Assembly: GCF_001969815.1 (NCBI RefSeq)
Contig: NZ_MRBK01000013.1
Location: 124,001 to 188,000, forward strand
Length of the DNA: 64,000 bases
Source: Bacillus swezeyi
GTDB lineage: Bacteria; Bacillota; Bacilli; Bacillales; Bacillaceae
Direction: 5' to 3'
This document shows positions 34,109-44,139 of this stretch, in pieces. The notes beneath the pieces were generated by a model, which did no database searches, was not told the DNA's origin, and saw nothing but the letters and a program-made list of their open reading frames with translations. Both the position numbers and the translations under genes were made by a program. Position 1 is the first letter of the stretch. Every line of letters starts with the position of its first letter.

Positions 34109-35329
34109 CTAAATATCCGCTGATGCGGCAGACATTTTTCCCTGTTGTTGATAAGTGATTGCGGCATTGACCATCACCTTGGCGGAAATCAGCATCGCTT
34201 TTTCATTGATATCAAATTTCGGATGGTGGTGCGGATAGATATTTTCGGGATTTTCAGGGCTTGCACCTGTAAAGAAAAAGGTGCCTTTGACATGCTGGAG
34301 GTAATAGGCAAAATCTTCTCCGCCCATTTGCAATTCGCTTTCCGTTACCTTTTGGACGCCTTCCGTCTTTCTGGCGATCTCGGAGAGAAAGGCTGTTTCT
34401 TGGGGATGATTGCAGACGGCCGGATAGCCCCTTTCATATAAATAGTCAAAAGAGGCGTCATGCATGCTGCAAATGCCCTTCACAACTTCTTCAATCTCTT
34501 TTTCAATAAGGGTGCGGATATCCTCGCTGAAGGATCGTGCCGTTCCAATTAAAACGGCTTTATCGGCAATCACATTAAAAGAGTTTTCCGCGAGAAAAGA
34601 GCCTGTTGAGATGACGGCCGGCTGTGTGGGATCAAGCCTGCGGCTGACAATGTTTTGAAGGGCGGTAACAATCTGTGAACCGATCAGGACGGCATCCTTT
34701 GTTTTATGGGGCTGTGCGCCATGGCCGCCTTTACCGTTAATCGTAATCGTAAAACGGTCAGAGGCTGCCATCATCGGGCCTGTTCGGTATTGAACGGTTC
34801 CAAGCGGCTCTGTGGCCCACAAGTGGGTGCCAAAAATGACGTCGACTCCATCGAGACAGCCGTCTTCAATCATCGGTTTGGCTCCGCCCGGCGAATATTC
34901 TTCAGCATGCTGATGGATCATCACAATCTTTCCCTTTAAACCGTCCGCATGCTGGTTCAAAATTTTTGCGAGAACGAGCAGTGCCGCGGTGTGGCCGTCA
35001 TGGCCGCACGCATGCATGACTCCGGGAACTGTAGACCTGTAAGGCGCTTCTTTTTCATCCTGAATGGGCAGAGCATCGAAGTCGGCTCTTAGCGCAATGA
35101 CAGGACCCGGCTGCCCGCCTTCAATGTAAGCAAGGACACCGCCCCCTCCGACATTTGTGCGAATCGGAATCCCAAGCGCTTTATAATAAGAAGCGATAAA
35201 CGCGGCTGTTTTCTTTTCCTGAAAAGAGAGCTCTGGATGCTGATGGAAATGGCGCCTCAATTTGACCATTTCATCGTAGTGCCTGTCGAGCTGCTGATCG
35301 ATCGTTTGCTTTAATGCGGCTGCGCTCAA
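34109..35329 (-). CDS. yhaA: M20-family amidohydrolase YhaA
   Basis: A 406-residue M20D peptidase/amidohydrolase. Visible motifs are RHFHQHPELSFQE (about residues 25-37), the metal site HACGHDGHTAALL (about 105-117), the HQHAEEYSPGGA catalytic-glutamate segment and GEDFAYYLQ near the C-terminus. Relatives deacylate N-acyl amino acids or similar amides; the substrate here is not known. A TTG start follows AAGGAGG. It lies 80 bases downstream of the transporter gene yhfA on the same strand, so the two may import and hydrolyse the same compound. Confidence 0.85.
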   Translation of the reverse strand: MSAAALKQTIDQQLDRHYDEMVKLRRHFHQHPELSFQEKKTAAFIASYYKALGIPIRTNVGGGGVLAYIEGGQPGPVIALRADFDALPIQDEKEAPYRSTVPGVMHACGHDGHTAALLVLAKILNQHADGLKGKIVMIHQHAEEYSPGGAKPMIEDGCLDGVDVIFGTHLWATEPLGTVQYRTGPMMAASDRFTITINGKGGHGAQPHKTKDAVLIGSQIVTALQNIVSRRLDPTQPAVISTGSFLAENSFNVIADKAVLIGTARSFSEDIRTLIEKEIEEVVKGICSMHDASFDYLYERGYPAVCNHPQETAFLSEIARKTEGVQKVTESELQMGGEDFAYYLQHVKGTFFFTGASPENPENIYPHHHPKFDINEKAMLISAKVMVNAAITYQQQGKMSAASADI

Positions 35330-35409
35330 AAATATTCCTCCTTTTAGGAATGGTGAGTTTTTATAATTTTATGACAGTTTAAGCCGCTGTTCAACCTTGC
35401 TGCCAAGTT

Positions 35410-36792
35410 TTATAAAAGAAATATCGCAGCAATTGTCGTGACGGTCAGCCCGACAGCGACAGGGATAAAATTTTTTCTTGCCAGTTCAAACGGATCGACT
35501 TGACAAATGGCAGCCACAGGGATGATTGCCCAAGGAACAAGCGTCCCTCCGCCGACCCAGATTGCAGAAATTTGGCCGAGGGCTGTCAGAACAGCAGGAT
35601 TGCCGTCAATCGCCGCGGCAAACATGCTGGCAGCAGAACCGGCGAGAGAGATGCCGGAAAATCCTGAACCGTCAAGTCCTGTTACTGCACCGGCAAATGT
35701 CAGCGCAATAGCTGAGATTTCCGGAGACAGGGGAACGGAATGGGCAAAAGACAAGCCGAGATCATGAACGATCCTGTTGGAAAACCCTGGAATATCGGCT
35801 GTTATCACTTTCTCAAAACCTGCGTCGCCAAGGTAGAAAAAAGCGGCAATCGGAATGACGGGAGCAAACACTTTAAAACCGAATTGAAATCCATGAATGA
35901 AATAATCGGTGATTTTCTCAAGGCATCGATGCTTGTAGACGATAAAATGGATAAGCATGAGCACGAAAACAGCAGTTCCGCCGACAAGCGCAGTCGCTTC
36001 ATCCCCCTGCAGGCCCATCATAAACATCAAGACAATATCGCTTATGAAAATGACCGGTACAATGAATGCAAGCCATGTTCTCGCTGCCGGACCAAGAAGC
36101 CATTCCGGTTCGTCTTTCTGCAGGCCGCCGCTTTCAATACGTGTATAAGAAGCGGAACGCTCCTTTTTCAACATGAAAAAAGCTGTCAGTGTAGTCGCAA
36201 ATCCCATGATCAGAACGAGCGGAATACTGGCGGCCATCACTTCTGTGACCGGAACCCCGGCGGCATCTCCGGTCAACTTCGGCGCTGCCTGAATGATGAA
36301 ATCGCCTGACAGGGCAAAACCATGGCCGAACAGGTTCATCGCCGCCGCTGTGGCCATCGGTGAAAGACCGGCTTTAAGAGCGGCGGGCAGAAGCACGGCT
36401 CCAACGAGAGCAACAGCCGGAGATGGCCAAAAAAAGGATGAGATGATAAACATTAACGCTCCGGTGATCCAATAGGCCAGCACAGGCCCTTTTATCCACT
36501 TGGCAATGGGTGTGATCATCGTTTCATTAATGCCCGTTTTTGTTAAAAGCTCACTCATTGAAACGATAAAGCAAATGATGAAAATGGTCGGGAGGAGTTC
36601 GCGGGCGGCGTAAATTAAACTGTTAAATACGCCGATGACAGAGGCGCTTACGGAATGGGTCGCCAATAAGGAAATGAAAAAAACCCCTGCAAGCGATATA
36701 AATGTTGTATCGAGACGAAGAAGCATAAACATGAGAATCGCCACAATAAAGCCCAAATACAAAAAATGAACGGATGTTAGTTCGAAATCCAA
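35410..36792 (-). CDS. yhfA: Multi-helix membrane transporter YhfA
   Basis: A 460-residue transporter with about twelve hydrophobic helices spread over the whole length. It has a Pro/Ser-rich WPSPAVALVGA segment near residue 125 and a repeat-like second half with GLDGSGFSGISLAGSA. It resembles B. subtilis YhfA (463 residues), a putative carboxylate- or amino-acid-type permease. A TTG start at 36792 lies 9 bases after GGGGG. It precedes yhaA on the same strand, suggesting linked functions. Confidence 0.8.
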   Translation of the reverse strand: MDFELTSVHFLYLGFIVAILMFMLLRLDTTFISLAGVFFISLLATHSVSASVIGVFNSLIYAARELLPTIFIICFIVSMSELLTKTGINETMITPIAKWIKGPVLAYWITGALMFIISSFFWPSPAVALVGAVLLPAALKAGLSPMATAAAMNLFGHGFALSGDFIIQAAPKLTGDAAGVPVTEVMAASIPLVLIMGFATTLTAFFMLKKERSASYTRIESGGLQKDEPEWLLGPAARTWLAFIVPVIFISDIVLMFMMGLQGDEATALVGGTAVFVLMLIHFIVYKHRCLEKITDYFIHGFQFGFKVFAPVIPIAAFFYLGDAGFEKVITADIPGFSNRIVHDLGLSFAHSVPLSPEISAIALTFAGAVTGLDGSGFSGISLAGSAASMFAAAIDGNPAVLTALGQISAIWVGGGTLVPWAIIPVAAICQVDPFELARKNFIPVAVGLTVTTIAAIFLL

Positions 36793-36872
36793 TGCTCATT
36801 CCCCCGTTATCCTGAACCTTATACAGCTTATTCTTGGGCTGCAAGATTGTGAAAGAGGGTCATTTCCTCGGA

Positions 36873-37449
<577 letters not shown>

Positions 37450-37475
37450 CTATCGAGGAAATGAATAAATGCGCA

Positions 37476-37506
37476 AACATAATTTGAAGAAAAAATTCCC
37501 ATACTA
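37476..37506 (+). promoter_or_regulatory. Possible forespore promoter of pbpF
   Basis: CATACTA (37500-37506) matches the sigma-G/sigma-F -10 pattern, with an AACATAA-like -35 about 17 bases upstream. pbpF is transcribed in the forespore in B. subtilis, so this fits, but the -35 is weak. Confidence 0.35.
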
Positions 37507-37532
37507 GCTATAGAAAGGAATGAGGTGAATAT

Positions 37533-39671
37533 ATGAGAAAGAGATTTTTCATTCCAATCATCATAACAGCGGCCATTTTCCTTTTATCTTTAATTGGTTA
37601 TATAACGATTTTATTTCTGGGGGACTATGTGATTGATGAAAAGAAACTGATTTTCCATGCGTCTTCAAAGATCGTCGACCAAAATGGAGAAGAAGTCGCA
37701 AGCCTCTATACTGAAAACAGAAGCCCGGTGTCAATCGGTGAAGTGCCGGACGAAGTAAAACATGCGTTTATTGCAGTTGAGGACAAACGCTTTTATGAGC
37801 ATCACGGCATCGATTTCAAATCGGTGAGCCGTGCGATTTACAAAGATATATTAGCCGGAGGCAAAGTCGAAGGGGGAAGCACGATTACCCAGCAGCTTGC
37901 TAAAAATACCTTTTTGACCAATGACAAAACATTTTTAAGGAAAACAAAAGAAGTCATTATTGCTATTAATTTAGAGCGTGACTACAGCAAGGACAAGCTG
38001 CTTGAAATGTACTTAAACCAGCTTTATTTCGGACACGGTGTATACGGGATTCAGGCTGCCGCAAATTATTACTTTAATAAAGATGCAAAAGATTTAAATG
38101 TAAGCGAAGGCGCGGTACTTGCTTCGATTCCCAAGGCGCCGTCTACTTATTCACCCATTCTCAACCCGGAAAAAAGCAGAGAGCGGCGCAACGTCGTACT
38201 CAGTATGATGAATGAGCAAGGATACATCAGTTCAAGAGAAACGGTCAGGGCACAAGGAAGCACTTTGGGCCTTCATGTAAAAGAAAAGTCAAAAAATCCT
38301 TGGATTGACAGCTATATTGACCTTGTGATAAAAGAGGCGGAAGATCGTTATTCCATTTCAAGCGAACAGCTTCTGCAAGGCGGATATACCATCAGTGTTC
38401 CCCTTGATGTCTCGATTCAAAAAGCCGCCTATACACTGATGAAAGAGGACGCCTACTTTCCAGGAACTGATCAAAAAGCCGAAGGCAGCGCCGTTTTTAT
38501 CGACAATAAGACAGGAGGTGTAGTCGCGGCTCTTGGAGGAAGGGATTATCTTCCAAAAAGCTATAACAGAGCGACTGCTGCGCGCCAGCCGGGATCAACT
38601 TTCAAACCGCTTGCCGTCTACGGACCCGCCCTTGAGGAAAAGCTTTTTAAGCCTTACTCCCTGCTTGAAGATAAACAGCTCTCATATGGCGGCTATGCTC
38701 CTAAAAATTATGACGGGCAATATGAAGGAAAGGTATCGATGGTCGATGCGTTGACTGACAGCAAAAATGCGCCTGCCGTATGGACGCTGAATGAAATCGG
38801 TATTGAAACCGCGAAGCCTTATGTAAGCCGTTTGGGCATGAACATACCTGATGAAGGCCTTGCTTTAGCACTCGGCGGCCTCGAAGAAGGAGTGTCGCCG
38901 CTTCAACTTGCCGGTGCGTATCGGACGTTTGCAAACTCAGGAAAATATGATAAGCCATACTTTATTAGAAAAATCACGGATGAAAGCGGGAATGTATTAT
39001 ACCGCCATGAAGATAAACCAGAGAAGGTATTTAGTAAACAGACCGCTTGGAATATGACACGCATGCTTCAAGAGGTTGTCAAAAGCGGTACTGGAAAAGC
39101 CGGTGAGTTTTCCGGAGAGATAGCCGGAAAAACAGGCTCCACTACGTTTACCGGAAAAGAGGGCGGTACAAAGGACGCATGGTTTGCCGGGTATACTCCC
39201 GGAGTGACAGGAGCGGTCTGGATGGGCTACGATAAAACAGATGAAGCCCACTATTTAAAAGGCGGAAGCTCTTATCCGACGAGGCTGTTTAAAGACATTT
39301 TAAAGCGCTCCAAACAAAAAACGGATACATTCAAAAAGCCGGAAGGCGTAAAGGATCTGGACAGGCCGATCCACCTTGAAGACTTGGAAAGCGCTGAGGC
39401 AGACTATTCCTTTACACCTATGGGACTGATTACGGTGTCATTAAAATGGCATGAGCAAGAGGATAAAAGAGCCGAATACCGAATATATGAAAAGAAAAAC
39501 GGAAAAGAGGCACTGATAAAAACTGTTACAGGAAAAGGGAGCTATGAGATTCCGTATGCAAATATCTTTTCCGACGTTTCATACAGAATTGTTCCATACA
39601 ATCCGCAGACAAAAACAGAGGGGAAAGGGACCGATTTTATCAAGCCGAAAATATTCCCTTCGGGTCATTAG
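37533..39671 (+). CDS. pbpF: Class A penicillin-binding protein PbpF (PBP2c)
   Basis: A 712-residue bifunctional peptidoglycan synthase. It has an N-terminal anchor helix (about residues 8-30), a glycosyltransferase domain (about 60-240; EDKRFYEHHG with the catalytic Glu, GGSTITQQLAKN) and a transpeptidase domain (about 320-590; active-site STFK, SKN in DSKNAPAV, and KTGST). It polymerises and cross-links cell wall outside the membrane; in B. subtilis it helps spore cortex and germ-cell-wall synthesis. Length matches B. subtilis PbpF. Confidence 0.95.
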   Translation: MRKRFFIPIIITAAIFLLSLIGYITILFLGDYVIDEKKLIFHASSKIVDQNGEEVASLYTENRSPVSIGEVPDEVKHAFIAVEDKRFYEHHGIDFKSVSRAIYKDILAGGKVEGGSTITQQLAKNTFLTNDKTFLRKTKEVIIAINLERDYSKDKLLEMYLNQLYFGHGVYGIQAAANYYFNKDAKDLNVSEGAVLASIPKAPSTYSPILNPEKSRERRNVVLSMMNEQGYISSRETVRAQGSTLGLHVKEKSKNPWIDSYIDLVIKEAEDRYSISSEQLLQGGYTISVPLDVSIQKAAYTLMKEDAYFPGTDQKAEGSAVFIDNKTGGVVAALGGRDYLPKSYNRATAARQPGSTFKPLAVYGPALEEKLFKPYSLLEDKQLSYGGYAPKNYDGQYEGKVSMVDALTDSKNAPAVWTLNEIGIETAKPYVSRLGMNIPDEGLALALGGLEEGVSPLQLAGAYRTFANSGKYDKPYFIRKITDESGNVLYRHEDKPEKVFSKQTAWNMTRMLQEVVKSGTGKAGEFSGEIAGKTGSTTFTGKEGGTKDAWFAGYTPGVTGAVWMGYDKTDEAHYLKGGSSYPTRLFKDILKRSKQKTDTFKKPEGVKDLDRPIHLEDLESAEADYSFTPMGLITVSLKWHEQEDKRAEYRIYEKKNGKEALIKTVTGKGSYEIPYANIFSDVSYRIVPYNPQTKTEGKGTDFIKPKIFPSGH

Positions 39672-39714
39672 AAACTCGAAATTCATCAATTTTTTGAACA
39701 ATAAGTCTCATGAG

Positions 39715-39741
39715 TATACCGCACATCAAAAAAACGGTATA
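39715..39741 (+). promoter_or_regulatory. Inverted repeat upstream of hemE
   Basis: TATACCG (39715-39721) and CGGTATA (39735-39741) are perfect inverted copies, 55 bases before the hemE start. It may be an operator or a weak hairpin ending pbpF transcripts; I cannot link it to a known regulator. Confidence 0.4.
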
Positions 39742-39796
39742 TTTGAAGGAGTAATTTTGCGAACGTATGGTTGCAGCTTGAAAGGTGGAAATCAGA

Positions 39797-40858
39797 GTGA
39801 AAAACGACAAGGCTTTTAATGACACATTTTTAAAAGCGTGCCGCGGAGAAAAGACCGATCATGTACCTGTATGGTACATGAGGCAGGCCGGCAGATCGCA
39901 GCCTGAATACCGGGCGCTTAAAGAAAAATACGGGCTATTTGACATTACGCATCAGCCTGAACTGTGCGCTTATGTGACAAGACTGCCTGTTGAACAGTAC
40001 GGGGTGGATGCGGCGATTCTTTATAAGGACATTATGACACCGCTTCCAGGAATTGGCGTCGATGTCGAGATTAAAAACGGAATCGGCCCGGTTATCGATC
40101 ATCCGATTGCGTCGGCATCAGATGTTGAAAAGCTTGGTGAACTTGAGCCGGAAAAACATATTCCATATGTGCTGGAGACGATTAAGCTATTGACCGAGGA
40201 GCAGCTGAACGTTCCGCTGATCGGTTTTACCGGAGCCCCGTTCACATTGGCAAGCTATATGATAGAGGGCGGCCCGTCTAAAAACTACAATAAAACAAAA
40301 GCGTTTATGTACAGCCAGCCTGAAGTATGGTTCAAGCTGATGAAAAAACTGGGCGGCATGGCGGCTGTTTATGTGAAAGCCCAAATCCGCGCGGGCGCAA
40401 AAGCCATTCAAGTGTTTGATTCATGGGTCGGAGCATTGGACGCCAATGATTACCGCCGCTACATCAAACCGACAATGGACGTTCTCTTTGAAGAGCTCAA
40501 AACTGAAGGTGTACCGCTGATTATGTTCGGTGTGGGCGCGAGCCATCTTGCCCGCGACTGGCATGACCTTTCACTCGACGTCGTCGGCCTTGACTGGCGG
40601 ATGAGCATACAGGAAGCAAGGGATGAAGGACTGACCAAAACCCTTCAGGGAAATCTGGATCCGTCGATACTGCTTGCGCCATGGGACATCATCGAGGCTA
40701 GAACAAAAGACATTTTGGATCAAGGAATGCTGACAGACCGGTTTATTTTTAACCTCGGTCACGGCATCTTCCCTGAGGTCAGCCCTGATACACTGAAAAA
40801 ATTGACGGCATTTGTTCATGAGTATTCCGCCTCAAAAAAATCGAGCCTGATCCCATGA
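39797..40858 (+). CDS. hemE: Uroporphyrinogen decarboxylase HemE
   Basis: A 353-residue enzyme that decarboxylates uroporphyrinogen III to coproporphyrinogen III in haem synthesis. The family signature [16 protein letters not shown] (about residues 23-38) and the [17 protein letters not shown] segment are present. The GTG at 39797 follows AAAGGTGG and gives the same length as the B. subtilis enzyme; an in-frame GTG at 39785 lies inside that ribosome-binding site. It is first in the hemE-hemH-hemY operon. Confidence 0.95.
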   Translation: MKNDKAFNDTFLKACRGEKTDHVPVWYMRQAGRSQPEYRALKEKYGLFDITHQPELCAYVTRLPVEQYGVDAAILYKDIMTPLPGIGVDVEIKNGIGPVIDHPIASASDVEKLGELEPEKHIPYVLETIKLLTEEQLNVPLIGFTGAPFTLASYMIEGGPSKNYNKTKAFMYSQPEVWFKLMKKLGGMAAVYVKAQIRAGAKAIQVFDSWVGALDANDYRRYIKPTMDVLFEELKTEGVPLIMFGVGASHLARDWHDLSLDVVGLDWRMSIQEARDEGLTKTLQGNLDPSILLAPWDIIEARTKDILDQGMLTDRFIFNLGHGIFPEVSPDTLKKLTAFVHEYSASKKSSLIP

Positions 40859-40928
40859 GCATTTCAGTTGGTCTTTACAGTTTAAACTGTCAAAATACGA
40901 ATAGATAAAGATCTTTAAAGAGGTGTTC

Positions 40929-41873
40929 ATGTTGGGTAAAAAGAAAATGGGGCTTCTTGTCATGGCGTACGGAACGCCATATAAGGAAGAAGATATCGAG
41001 CGTTATTATACGCACATCAGGAGAGGCAGAAAGCCTGAGCCGGACATGCTTCAGGATTTGCAAGACCGCTATAAGGCGATCGGGGGAATTTCTCCGCTCG
41101 CAAAAATTACCGAGGAGCAGACGGAGCAGCTTGAAAAGCGCTTAAATGAGGTTCAGGATGACGTGATCTTTAAAGCTTATATCGGTCTCAAGCATATTGA
41201 ACCTTTTATTGAAGACGCCGTTCAGGACATGCATAAAGACGGTATAACAGAAGCCGTCAGCATCGTACTTGCGCCCCACTTCTCCACGTTCAGCGTGCAG
41301 TCATACAATAAACGGGCGAAAGAGGAAGCTGAAAAGCTGGGCGGCTTAAACATCACATCGATTAACAGCTGGTATGATGAGCCTAAATTCATCACATATT
41401 GGGCGGACAAGATCAGAGATACGTATGCCCAAATGCCGTCTGAGGAAAGGGATAACGCCGTCTTGATCGTATCGGCACACAGCCTTCCAGAGAAGATCGT
41501 TGAAATGGGAGACCCTTATCCAGATCAGCTCAAAGAATCAGCCAGATTGATTGCTGAAAAAGCGGGTGTTAAGAATTACGCTATAGGCTGGCAAAGCGAA
41601 GGCAACACACCTGACCCATGGCTTGGGCCTGACGTTCAGGATTTGACGCGGGACTTATCCGAGCAAAAAGGATACAGCGCTTTTGTTTATGCTCCTGTCG
41701 GTTTTGTAGCCGACCACTTGGAAGTCCTGTACGATAATGACTACGAATGCAAAGTCGTGACAGATGATATCGGAGCAAGCTATTACAGACCGGAAATGCC
41801 TAATGCAAAACCGCAGTTTATCGATGCTTTGGCAGACGTTGTGCGAAAAGAATTGGAGAAAGAAGAACAGTAA
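40929..41873 (+). CDS. hemH: Ferrochelatase HemH (coproporphyrin ferrochelatase)
   Basis: A 314-residue ferrochelatase that inserts iron into the porphyrin; in Bacillota the substrate is coproporphyrin III. Visible features are the SAHSLPEKI metal-site segment (His near residue 185), the [16 protein letters not shown] stretch and the C-terminal [15 protein letters not shown] with the catalytic Glu. ATG 40929 lies very close to GAGGTG; the next codon, TTG 40932, has better spacing and aligns with the B. subtilis start, so the true start is one of these two. Confidence 0.94.
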   Translation: MLGKKKMGLLVMAYGTPYKEEDIERYYTHIRRGRKPEPDMLQDLQDRYKAIGGISPLAKITEEQTEQLEKRLNEVQDDVIFKAYIGLKHIEPFIEDAVQDMHKDGITEAVSIVLAPHFSTFSVQSYNKRAKEEAEKLGGLNITSINSWYDEPKFITYWADKIRDTYAQMPSEERDNAVLIVSAHSLPEKIVEMGDPYPDQLKESARLIAEKAGVKNYAIGWQSEGNTPDPWLGPDVQDLTRDLSEQKGYSAFVYAPVGFVADHLEVLYDNDYECKVVTDDIGASYYRPEMPNAKPQFIDALADVVRKELEKEEQ

Positions 41874-41886
41874 AGAAGGCGATTTT

Positions 41887-43308
41887 ATGATGAGTGGAGA
41901 ACGTAGGCAGATTGTAATTATCGGCGGCGGTATTACCGGACTGGCCGCCGCCTTCTACTTGGAGAGAGAAATCAAAAAAAACGGTCTCCCGGCTGAAGTG
42001 ACGCTTGTTGAGGCGAGTCCGAGATTAGGCGGAAAGATTCAGACCGTCCATAAAGACGGCTATGTGATTGAAAGAGGTCCGGACTCATTTTTGGAACGAA
42101 AACAAAGCGCTCCTCAGCTTGTCAAGGACCTGGGGTTGGATCATTTGCTTGTGAACAATGCGACAGGTCAGTCTTATGTGCTCGTAAATGAAACGCTCTA
42201 TCCGATTCCAGAGGGAGCCGTGATGGGGGTGCCGACAGAAATCAGACCTTTTCTGACGACTGGACTGTTTTCCTTTCAGGGAAAATTGCGGGCTGGGATG
42301 GATTTGGTGCTTCCTGCAAGCAAGCCTCAGGAAGATCAGTCACTCGGAGAATTTTTCAGGAGACGAGTCGGAGGGGAAGTGGTAGAGAACCTGATTGAAC
42401 CGCTTTTGTCAGGCATCTATGCCGGTGATATCGACCGTCTCAGTCTGATGTCGACCTTCCCGCAGTTCTATCAAACAGAGCAGAAGCACAGAAGCTTGAT
42501 TATCGGAATGAAAAAATCGCGCGGCAATGCAAACAGCAACAAACCGGCAAAAAAGAAAGGCCAGTTTCAAACCTTGAAAACCGGATTGCAGACCATTGTT
42601 GAAGAACTGGAAAAACAGCTTGAACTGACGAAGGTTTATAAGGGTACAAAGGTTGTGAGCGTTGAACATGCTGGAAACGGGTACAGCATGAAGCTTGACA
42701 ATGGGAGCGTGCTCGATGCGGACGCCGCCGTGATCACGGCTCCTCATAAAGTAGTTTCTACGATGTTTCAAGGTGAGGATTGGCTGAACGGCTTGCAGGA
42801 TATGGTTTCGACATCAGTTGCAAATGTAGCGCTGGGCTTTCCTGAAGAAGCTGTACAGATGGAGCATCAAGGCACAGGCTTCGTCATTTCGAGAAACAGC
42901 GACTTTTCCATTACCGCCTGTACATGGACAAATAAAAAATGGCCGAATACAACGCCGAAAGGAAAAGTTTTATTAAGAGCCTATGTCGGAAAAGCCGGGG
43001 ATGAATCGGTTGTCGAGCAGTCCGACAATGAAATGGTCAAGATCGTACTCGATGATCTAAAACGGATCATGAAAATCGACGGCGAGCCGGAAATGAGCTG
43101 TATCACGAGGTGGAATGAAGCGATGCCGCAGTATCATGTCGGCCACAAAAAAAGAATTAACGAAATACGGGAAGGTTTAAAAACATCATATCCCGGGATT
43201 TTTGTAACGGGCGCTTCTTTTGAAGGCGTCGGCATCCCGGATTGCATTGATCAAGGCAAACAAGCCGTAAAAGATGTGCTTTCCCACCTATTTGAAAAAG
43301 CAGAATAA
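41887..43308 (+). CDS. hemY: Coproporphyrinogen III oxidase HemY (CgoX)
   Basis: A 473-residue flavoprotein of the protoporphyrinogen-oxidase family. Its FAD-binding motif IVIIGGGITGLAAAFYLE lies at the N-terminus (about residues 9-26) and GASFEGVGIPDCIDQG near the C-terminus. In Bacillota it oxidises coproporphyrinogen III to coproporphyrin III before HemH acts. ATG 41887 follows AAGG by 7 bases; ATG 41890 is an alternative. It is the last gene of the hem operon and is followed by a terminator. Confidence 0.94.
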   Translation: MMSGERRQIVIIGGGITGLAAAFYLEREIKKNGLPAEVTLVEASPRLGGKIQTVHKDGYVIERGPDSFLERKQSAPQLVKDLGLDHLLVNNATGQSYVLVNETLYPIPEGAVMGVPTEIRPFLTTGLFSFQGKLRAGMDLVLPASKPQEDQSLGEFFRRRVGGEVVENLIEPLLSGIYAGDIDRLSLMSTFPQFYQTEQKHRSLIIGMKKSRGNANSNKPAKKKGQFQTLKTGLQTIVEELEKQLELTKVYKGTKVVSVEHAGNGYSMKLDNGSVLDADAAVITAPHKVVSTMFQGEDWLNGLQDMVSTSVANVALGFPEEAVQMEHQGTGFVISRNSDFSITACTWTNKKWPNTTPKGKVLLRAYVGKAGDESVVEQSDNEMVKIVLDDLKRIMKIDGEPEMSCITRWNEAMPQYHVGHKKRINEIREGLKTSYPGIFVTGASFEGVGIPDCIDQGKQAVKDVLSHLFEKAE

Positions 43309-43316
43309 AAGTAAGC

Positions 43317-43349
43317 GAAGCTGTCCGAGTGATATCGGCGGCTTTTTTT
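43317..43349 (+). terminator. Terminator of hemEHY
   Basis: AAGCTGTCCGA pairs with TCGGCGGCTT (two G-U pairs) and runs into TTTTTTTATTT. Confidence 0.8.
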
Positions 43350-43496
43350 ATTTGCTCTGGTTTTAAGCCTACATAATGAATGGTTGTTTATATAAAGATA
43401 AATTGAAATGATTGCTTTTTGCATTCAGATGTGTTAAATTACTTTTTGTACTTATTGACCAAAATGTTCAAATAGTCATTTCTGGGGTGAAAAAAC

Positions 43497-44069
43497 ATGA
43501 GCAAAGATCGGAAAACACTCATTATCGAAGCGGCAAAAAAATCATTCACACAATTTGGGTACAAAGCGACGACGATGGATCTTGTGGCAAAGCTCGCAAA
43601 TGTCGGAAAGGGCACGATTTACACATTTTTCAAAAATAAAGAAGAATTGTTCGGCGAAATTTTTTCTTCGCTGCTGATTGAAATGAAACAAACGGCTGAT
43701 CATGCGATCGACCCGGGGCAGCCTTTTCACGAAAATGCCCATCGCGCAATGATGGCCATTTTGGAGTACAGAAAAAAACATCAGCTGACGATTAAAATCT
43801 TTCAAGAGGCAACTGAACTGGGTACCCCAGCTGCCCGGGAAGTGATCGAGAAGCTGGAGCGGATGGTGATTAACTACATTAAGAAAAAAATTAAAGAAGC
43901 GATTAAAAATGACGATATTAGACCGTGTGATCCTGAGCTGAATGCATTTGTCATCTTTAAGCTATACATTGCACTCATCTTTGATTGGGAAAAACACCAT
44001 GATCCATTACAGAAAGAAGATATAGCAGAAATGCTGAAAATGTATATTTTAAAAGGATTGTCCCGCTAG
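43497..44069 (+). CDS. yhgD: TetR-family regulator YhgD
   Basis: A 190-residue TetR/AcrR-type regulator. The N-terminal helix-turn-helix is clear (FGYKATTMDLVAKLANVGKGTIYTFFKNKEELF, about residues 19-51) and the C-terminal helices form the ligand-binding domain. It lies 70 bases before yhgE on the same strand and probably represses it together with itself. The start follows TGGGGTG. Confidence 0.9.
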   Translation: MSKDRKTLIIEAAKKSFTQFGYKATTMDLVAKLANVGKGTIYTFFKNKEELFGEIFSSLLIEMKQTADHAIDPGQPFHENAHRAMMAILEYRKKHQLTIKIFQEATELGTPAAREVIEKLERMVINYIKKKIKEAIKNDDIRPCDPELNAFVIFKLYIALIFDWEKHHDPLQKEDIAEMLKMYILKGLSR

Positions 44070-44139
44070 ATGATCCTTCCTTTTTTAAAGGGGTGCGGCC
44101 ACATCAAGAGATCGGCCATTGATTAGGAGGCGTATCAAC

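Noticed and set aside
35740..36309. A 189-residue plus-strand frame opposite yhfA
   Set aside because: Antisense of a conserved membrane transporter; no ribosome-binding site and no recognisable domain.
39785..39799. hemE start at GTG 39785
   Set aside because: That codon is part of the ribosome-binding site AAAGGTGG for GTG 39797, which also gives the usual protein length.
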